Origin: Gonapodya prolifera JEL478
Lineage: Eukaryota > Monoblepharomycota > Monoblepharidomycetes > Monoblepharidales > Gonapodyaceae
NCBI GenBank assembly: GCA_001574975.1
Contig: KQ965733.1
Span: forward strand, 809,012-873,011
Reading direction: 5' to 3'
Length of the DNA stretch: 64,000 nucleotides
The notes under the pieces were generated by a model. The model searched no databases. It worked only from the letters and a program-made list of their open reading frames with translations, and was not told the DNA's origin. The translations under genes were made by a program, and so were the position numbers. Below are positions 57,845-64,000 of this stretch, one piece after another. The stretch's first letter is position 1. Each line of letters opens with the position of its first letter.

Positions 57845-59366
57845 ATGAATCTTCGGAGTTCTTCACGAAAGAGAGTAGCGAAAGATGTTGAAGCATCGGA
57901 CACCGCGAATGCCTCGCCGTACCGTGGATCGCGCGCGAAACCGTCCCAAGCACAATCCAGTAAACGTGCAAAGAACAACACAAGTTCCACCGATTCCAAG
58001 GAGAACGGCAACGGACACACTCAAATCAATGACGACGAAGCTCAGCTGTATGATCGACAGATCCGACTTTGGGGCTTGGACGCTCAAACCCGGTGAATGC
58101 TCCAAACGTCTTCCCGATTCTTGCTCAATTCGTCTGAACTCCTGAATAAAAAATCGCAAGGATGAGGAATGCGTCTGTCTGCATAGTCAACTTTGGTGCT
58201 CTGAGTACCGAAATCATTAAGAATCTCGTTCTGGCAGGAATCGGAGCACTGACTGTTGTAGATCCCGAAAATGTCGCTCCCAAAGACTTGGGCGCTGGCT
58301 TTTTCTTCAGGCAAGAGGACGTTGGCCAAAATGTGAAGAGAACTTCGGTCCACCATATCTTGTCACCTTGTGGTTAACCTAAACCTTTGCAGCGAGCCAT
58401 CTCGGCCAGGGAAAGAATCTTGGATTTGAACCCACGCGTCAAGGTCGACGCTGTTACTAAACCTCTTAGTGACTTGGATGATGATTTCTATACCCAATTC
58501 CAGTTCTTGGTACTCACGCAGGCGGACCTCGACACAATGGTATTATCACAACTTGATCTGAACAATCCTGGTAACGAACACTCCCCTGTCTATACTTACT
58601 TGATAGCTCCGTATCGACGACATTTGTCGTGCAAAGAAGATCAAGCTCTTTGCCGCTGGAATCTATGGTTTGACCGGCTACGCATTCGCCGACCTGGTGG
58701 AACACGTGTACACAACGTAAGGGTTTCTCCGATCATATTGAACTGTGCCCTGAGGCTGACGTGCACATATTGACAAGCGCCAACCCTGCCGCAAAGGACG
58801 ACACGTCAGCGCCAAAGGATATTACTCGCACTATCCAATACCATTCTTTGGCGGAGACTTTGGAGAAGCGTTGGGACAACACGACGGACAAAAGAGCACG
58901 CGATACCGTGCGACCGAAGTTTTATGCCGTGCTAGGTGCAGAAGTGTCGACATTGTTGTCCCAGTACCAACTGCTGATGCAACGAATCTTGCAGCCCTGT
59001 TGACATATCAGCAACGCCACAATGCACCACCGTCATCCTCCGAAGCCGACGTCGACCGCCTTGTGGCCATCAAGGATGAGCTCATGAAACGGGCGAACGT
59101 CAATCCGTCATTCGTCACTCTAGACTTGTTGCGGTGAGTTCTTCTTTTGAAAGGGATCGTCTCCGTGATAATAACGTTCCTGTCGGATTATTTTGCTCAG
59201 CTCTCTCGCTGCGACCCATTCGGCAGAGCTGTCTCCCATCGCCGCATTGGCTGGGGGTCTATTGTCTCAAGAGATCCTTCGAGCAATTGGAGAGAAGGAT
59301 CCACCGATGGATAATGTGTTGGTAATTGATGGGTTGGAGCCTCAAGCTGGAATTGCGGGATATTGA
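57845..59366 (+). CDS. AOS1: SUMO-activating enzyme subunit AOS1/SAE1
   Basis: Small subunit of the heterodimeric SUMO E1, nuclear. The start is MNLRSSSRKRVAKDVE, with a basic, Ser-rich N tail of about 60 residues. Then come the family hallmark LYDRQIRLWGLDAQTR, ASVCIVNFGALSTEIIKNLV, LAGIGALTVVDPENVAPKDL, GAGFFFRQEDVGQN, RILDLNPRVKVDAV and FYTQFQFLVLT. IDDICRAKKIKLFAAGIYGL, TGYAFADLVEH, RDTVRPKFYAVLA and ATHSAELSPIAALAGGLLSQ with EILRAIGEKDPPMDNVLVID follow. Stop 59364-59366. The Arg in YDRQIRLWG that reaches the ATP site is present. As in all AOS1 proteins there is no catalytic Cys, which is on UBA2. Five or six introns are used. The divergent UBL gene at 53.8 kb lies 3.3 kb away. Confidence 0.9.
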
Positions 59367-59423
59367 ACAATTTGAATTTGAAATCGTTCACATAAAAATC
59401 TGACAAATATCATCCGGCCTGCC

Positions 59424-61126
59424 ATGCCCCGATCGATCCATCCCCCACGATCTCCCCCAGTGCCCGCTCTTGCCCATCGCGGACAGGTCGTAAATGCCCC
59501 CGATACCGAATCTCTTCGTCGACGCGCGCAGATCCTTGCTCGGGAGACCGAGAAGCGACGGAGGTGAGCAATCTGAGGTGAGGCGGACACCCTCCGCCTT
59601 CGAGGTTCTCATGCGATCGAGCTTTTCATGTTATCGTGCCTCCCCTCCCTGTGTGGAATCCCATCCATCAAAGGGCTCTGATGGCACGAGCTCACGAAGC
59701 CAGGTTAATGGAGATCCGAGAGCGGGAGGAAGCGGCGAGGGAGAGGCGGAAGGCTGCAGAAAACCGCACGATGTGGTTTAGGAGAGTGCAGGAGGAAGAA
59801 CGGAGGAAGCGGGAGGACGGGAAGTGGACGAAAGGTGGCAAGGGTATTTCAGCTTCGGAACCACAAGCGTCCCGGCGGAAAGGCGTGCGAGAACGAGAGA
59901 ATGAAAAGAAGCGGTCACGAGAATCCGAAGCCGTTGCTCAAGGTCCAAGTCAAGGCCGACAGGAGGAGGAAAGTGAATTGGTTGCGAACCCTGCCAACTC
60001 GCCACTCAGCTCCCCTCCGGCTCCAGAAGTGACGGAAGCAGCAAAGAAACCCATTCGTATTTTGGTAGACGATTTGAACGATCTTCTGGGTTCGAATTCA
60101 CATGCGGACGACCGCGCCCGTGAAGAAGGCGTTGCGCCAGAGGGTTGCAACCCTCGCAAGTCTCTCTGCTCATCTGTTCTAAGAAAGGATTTTGTAGACG
60201 CCTCGTCCAACCAAAGCTCGCCTCAGAACGACAGTACAAATGTTCCTCGGTCACTTCTTCCCATTCCCTGCCGACGACTACGCCGTTGTGCTGTAAGATC
60301 TGCCCCCTGCGGATCCATGTTTGATACCTCTGATACACCGTCATCCGTGGCTTGGATTCCGCCGTCAGTTGACTGGACTACAGAGTTGAGATCTTTGTCA
60401 GGATTACCGCCATTATCGAAGGAAAGGGTGAAGTCCGCTGCACCAAGGCTTGAGCGGGAAAGAGTAGGAGTCGGGGATGGAATTGCTCAGATATCATCTC
60501 ACGATTATGGACGCATCTCCGCAACACAACGCGGATCCCCATTTGTTGAGCCCCCGCTTGGCGGACCCCGTCGCAACGATCAACATGAGCAGACATCCGG
60601 AGACATGCCTTGCAGTTTACAATCCCGAACTTTTGATGCACATCCGACACAAGCACAGGAAGACGCGAGAGGGTTAGCATCGTGCACAACAAAGAGGACA
60701 TCCTTTGGGCCAACCCCCACCAATGGTCGGATACGGAATCCTCCACCGCAGCCCTGTATCCCGAAACGCACTGATATAGTTCGTACTGTTGTGGGGTCCT
60801 CGGAGCAACGATATCGTGTTTCGACCTCAACCAATCTTCGCCATCAACGTTCGCGCATTGGAGGCTTATCGGATTCACCCCACTCAAAGCCGCTGCCTCG
60901 CGCTGTCCATAAACAGGTGCTCTTAACGTCTTCTGGCTATCAACTTTATGCATCTCGCACGCAACAAGAACTTTTAAGTTCCTCGCAACATCGTGGACGT
61001 CAACAATGGTCCCTCTGCTTTCAGCAACAAGGGTTATCTGGGTACTCTTGCGATAGCGTTCCGCCGCCTGCATCTTTTGTGCCAGTACCGCATCCATACC
61101 CTTCGCGAATGCTGCCCGCAGTTTGA
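59424..61126 (+). CDS. unknown charged, Ser-rich protein with N-terminal coiled coil
   Basis: Not recognised. Exon 1 (59424-59563) reads MPRSIHPPRSPPVPALAHRG to ARETEKRRR. A 41-nt intron (59564-59604) joins in phase to the long second exon, which ends PYPSRMLPAV. The product is about 550 residues. Residues 60-130 are a highly charged helix (ARLMEIREREEAARERRKAA, RRVQEEERRKREDGKW). Residue 185 onward has KKPIRILVDDLNDLLGSN. Then AWIPPSVDWTTELRSLSGLP is followed by Ser/Pro/Arg-rich sequence. The mix of a short helix and dispersed motifs resembles centrosome/cilium scaffolds of the CSPP1/CCDC66 kind, but no motif is decisive. The alternative is that translation starts inside exon 2. Confidence 0.6.
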
Positions 61127-61328
61127 TAATTATTCATTTTATGTTAATACTGCTGGTTGATGCCATTTATGTAGCTGCTTGATTTCCAGAGGGAAAGTGT
61201 GTGGGAGGCAAGAAGACTAATGGGGGGGAGATGGTGGGGGCCGGGAAACCAAAAATTTGCCGATGAATTCTACCAGAACAACTCCATCCACAACCATTTG
61301 TCGTGTATTCTCCTTTCTTTTGTCCTCC
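61127..61328. other. intergenic region
   Basis: About 200 bp between plus-strand genes. An in-frame ATG at 61263 would extend the FHA protein by 22 residues (MNSTRTTPSTTIC). Confidence 0.4.
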
Positions 61329-62573
61329 ATGGACGAATCGGCGAAGGGTGATCGGATAGAGGACGAGAAAAACGGGGACGCGGACGGGAGTCCAGAGGAC
61401 GGCGAGATTTTGGAGGTCCATCACCCAGAATCACGGGAACTTGTCAGACACGACCCGCCAGTTGGATACACCCTGAGCACAGACGGCAGATATTACACTG
61501 ATGGATTGGGCGTCTATTATTTTGATACTCTCACTGCGACTTTCTCATATTATGATAAAGCAGCGGATGGATTTATCACATTGGAGCCTCATGCGCTGGA
61601 CGATACACTACCGGAACCATCTCCGGAGCCTGAAACGCCATCGTGTCCGCCTCTCCGTCTTCTTGTTCGCTCCAGTAATGTTCTGAAGAAGCGCTCGGTA
61701 ATCATGGTTGATGAACAGCTTAGTTTGGGAAGAGATCGAGGCGTAAATCGAGTACGACTAAAGGAGTTGGCGGTAAGCCCTTGATGCGGAGGAGCTATTC
61801 ACTGTTTATATGGGCGAAAACAAATGGCGCCAGTGCTCGGTGACTGAGAGGAGCACCATAGGATTGGTATTCATTGCCATTTCCGCCTTCCACAGGTCTC
61901 CAAATACCATTGTTCTATCTTCCTTTCCCAGGAACTCGTTCCTGATCCGGACGTCCTCTTGGCTCTTTCTGAGATGGGAGCAAGCACATCCACCACTCCG
62001 CAGACCCTTCACCCGTCGCCCTTTTCCCTTATTGATCATGGATCGACCCACGGCACATTTCACCAAGGCGCTAGAATAAGTGGCCCAAAAGCAGCCTCGA
62101 TTCCGGTGAGATTGTCCCACATGGACACAATCAGGGTCGGCACAAGTATATTCGTCGTGCATTGGCACGGATACGGGTATTCGGCGTCTGAAGGGTGTGC
62201 GGAGTGCTGCGGTGACAACGTGGACGTCATTGAACCCGAAGATCCACCATTACGTTCGCTTAGACCTGATGGGTCTTCCAGGCGGCGAGTGCGATTGGAC
62301 AAGTCCCGGCAGGCTTTTAAGCTTGCCAAAGAATCGTCGTCTCCCGCAAAGGACACATTCGGACAAAGACATAAGCAACGGCTCGCTTCCAACTATGTCG
62401 ACCGAGCAGAAATGCGGAGGCAGCTTTATCCCGAGGATGCTGCTACAATGAAGCGTATAGAAGAAGAAAAGCAACGTTTGAGAGAAGCCGTAATGGGTAC
62501 TGTGACGGACAATGTTAGACGGAATGATGAACGACAACCGCCGCAACGTGTCGGTTTGGGGTATGTTGTTTGA
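61329..62573 (+). CDS. AGGF1-like OCRE plus FHA protein lacking the G-patch
   Basis: Related to AGGF1 (angiogenic factor with G-patch and FHA), an mRNA-processing associated nuclear protein. Acidic start MDESAKGDRIEDEKNGDADG. The OCRE repeat is GYTLSTDGRYYTDGLGVYYF with TATFSYYDKAADGF. The FHA domain reads LRLLVRSSNVL, QLSLGRDRGVNRVRLKELAV, then after the intron 61771-61895 SKYHCSIF. Next come LIDHGSTHGTFHQGARI and LSHMDTIRVGTSIFVVHWHG. The phosphothreonine-binding Arg (GRD), Ser/His (SKYH) and HGSTHGT residues are present. A family block, RLASNYVDRAEMRRQLYP, follows. In AGGF1 a G-patch (GWxxGxGLG) comes next; here the protein ends EKQRLREAVMG then RVGLGYVV. So the G-patch is missing, or reduced to the final GLGY. 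About 370 residues. Confidence 0.82.
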
Positions 62574-62644
62574 GATGTGTTACTTGATATACGAATGAAT
62601 CACTTGTAAAATTGAAAATAACATCGGACTAAACTCTGCAATAT

Positions 62645-64000
62645 TCAACCGAATGTACTAGGAGCATCGCCGACAACAGGTTTGTCCTTTTTGTGCTTGT
62701 TTAAAAAGTCTTTTAGTGAGCTCGGCATATAATATGGCCTTTGAGGACTACCATCATTGCGCTCCGAATCTTCGCCTGTTATCAGAGGAGTTTAACACAT
62801 AAAAGTGCCTCCAAGATTTTCCAGAGAGACTCACAGAAGCACACAAATAGTGTTTCCACTGTCATGTCAAATACACTGAAGAATCCCGATGCGATGATGA
62901 ACGCAACTATGAAAATTATCTGATTTGATGCAGAGCGGATGTTGTTGACAGCAGAGGCAGACGTTTTACGTGCAAACTTACCAGCAATGGAACGGCGTAC
63001 ATATCGGTTTCTCCAACTCCATTTTTCACCAGAATCCAAAGACCAAACACTGTTGTCGAACTTGCAACTGCAATTTTACCGAGGAAAACTATGAATGACG
63101 TGATCCCATCGACAACCACCAAGCTAAGTGAATGGCACTGGTGAGGAGTGCGGAGGGCGTGTGAACGGGATATCACTCATACCGGAAGGCATTCCTCAGG
63201 ATTAAGTCCCAAGCTGCCTCTGCACTGACGCAGTAACTCTTCCCATATACCGCGATCTCAATGTACGCCCGCACATTAACCACCTTCACAATCTTTTCGA
63301 TAATTGCACAACAGCATTGAAGGCAACAAACCAAGTACTGGGCGAGCTTGTTGCCCGATTTCTTTGCATCAGCGTAAAGCTTCGCAAGAAGTACTCGGAC
63401 AAGTGACAAGAGAGCCAACACCAAGGACCCAATGGCAGCGGATCCCAGGGAATAGCGCACGCATCGGTACAGAGACTGGAGGACAGTGAACGTCGGAAGT
63501 TGGGACTTATCGCGAGTCCAGTACCACGTCGAAATAGCTCCTGCGACGGTGATCTGGCCAATGGCGAGTGCTGGTTGACAGCAACGTTTTTAACGGCGTT
63601 ATTGTAAGATGTGTACTTGCAATGACGTTCAGGCAACTTACCAAAGTACGTAAGCCAGAACATTCCTAAAATGTAGTATATTTCAAACCAGCGAAGGACT
63701 CTTTTGAAGAGAAACCATTAAGTGAACTGTCACCACGAGGAGTTTTTTGGTGATTGCTCACGTGCTCGGTTGAAACACTTTGGAGTACCCCTTTGTAGCA
63801 CCACTGGCAATATCTTGAGCACTCGCCGCAATAACGTCGCCCGAAGTTGCCAAAAGAGCGAATATCCAGATGCACCATGCGAAAATTCCCACAAGGAAAA
63901 TGTACTTGAAGATGGGCCAGACCAGGCACATGGGTACTGCTCGAAGTGCCCTGTAATTCGTTTAATACAGTGATGATAAAACTGTCGGTTGGTTTGAAGT
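62645..64000 (-). CDS. PNS1: choline transporter-like protein (SLC44/CTL, Pns1), 5' end outside window
   Basis: A multi-pass membrane protein of the choline transporter-like family. Exons read inward from 64000: CLVWPIFKYIFLVGIFAWCI, FALLATSGDVIAASA, GMFWLTYFGK and the next TM region. Then MRYSLGSAAIGSLVLALLSL, NKLAQYLVCCLQCCCAIIEK, KVVNVRAYIEIAVYGKSYCV and SAEAAWDLILRNAFR match the most conserved CTL block. VVVDGITSFIVFLGKIAVAS, NQIIFIVAFIIASGFFSVFD, MTVETLFVCFCE and, after an intron, EDSERNDGSPQRPYYMPSSL follow, ending DKPVVGDAPSTFG at 62645-62647. This tail matches the ERNDGSxxKPYYM family end. The N-terminal TM segments lie beyond 64000. The function as a choline/ethanolamine carrier is by family. 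Confidence 0.92.

Overview
The window is nuclear DNA of an intron-rich, gene-dense eukaryote, most likely a fungus and probably an early-diverging (chytrid-like) one. The evidence is short GT-AG introns (mostly 50-120 nt), short intergenic gaps (often 50-400 bp), a 14-TM-type DHA2 MFS transporter with fungal motifs, a fungal-type ATG13, a Cot1/Orb6-type NDR kinase, NNF1 and CMR1. A fused animal/plant-type LKR/SDH lysine catabolism gene and a WTAP homologue argue against yeast-like ascomycetes. The species call is inference. Most genes were rebuilt by joining exons by eye, so exon edges are approximate unless exact positions are given.

Layout. 1-14 kb: GPATCH1 (3' end cut by the window), an RNF14-like RBR ubiquitin ligase, Cwc21/SRRM2, WTAP, a GM130-like golgin and an unknown protein with three ~78-residue repeats. 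14.5-17 kb: a small four-TM protein, then a disturbed zone around a 47-N assembly gap with a defective RING-H2 gene, a duplicated piece of its tail and a decayed C-terminal CMR1/WDR76 fragment. 17-26 kb: an MFS transporter with 13- and 9-nt microexons, tRNA-His(GTG), NNF1/PMF1 and bifunctional LKR/SDH. 26-44 kb: NDR kinase, DENND11/LCHN-like protein, gamma-tubulin complex protein 4, ABCG half-transporter, ATG13. 44-54 kb: SGT1 without TPR, a mitochondrial carrier, PPIL1 cyclophilin, a large coiled-coil protein. 54-64 kb: a divergent tandem ubiquitin-like gene, oligopeptidase B, SUMO E1 subunit AOS1, an unknown charged protein, an AGGF1-like FHA protein lacking the G-patch, and the 3' part of a choline transporter-like (SLC44/Pns1) gene.

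This is an ordinary chromosomal neighbourhood with no operons. Several genes share themes: spliceosome or mRNA processing (GPATCH1, Cwc21, WTAP, PPIL1, AGGF1-like), ubiquitin-like modification (RBR ligase, RING-H2 remnant, tandem UBL, AOS1), and spindle/centrosome (NNF1, GCP4). Nothing shows that this is more than chance. Many pairs are divergent with a short shared upstream region (RBR/Cwc21, golgin/repeat protein, NNF1/LKR-SDH, NDR/DENND11, ATG13/SGT1, OPB/AOS1).

The most unusual locus is the tandem ubiquitin-like gene at 53.8-54.5 kb. It has two diverged ubiquitin folds, an intron at the same codon position in both, and a single missing base in the first unit.
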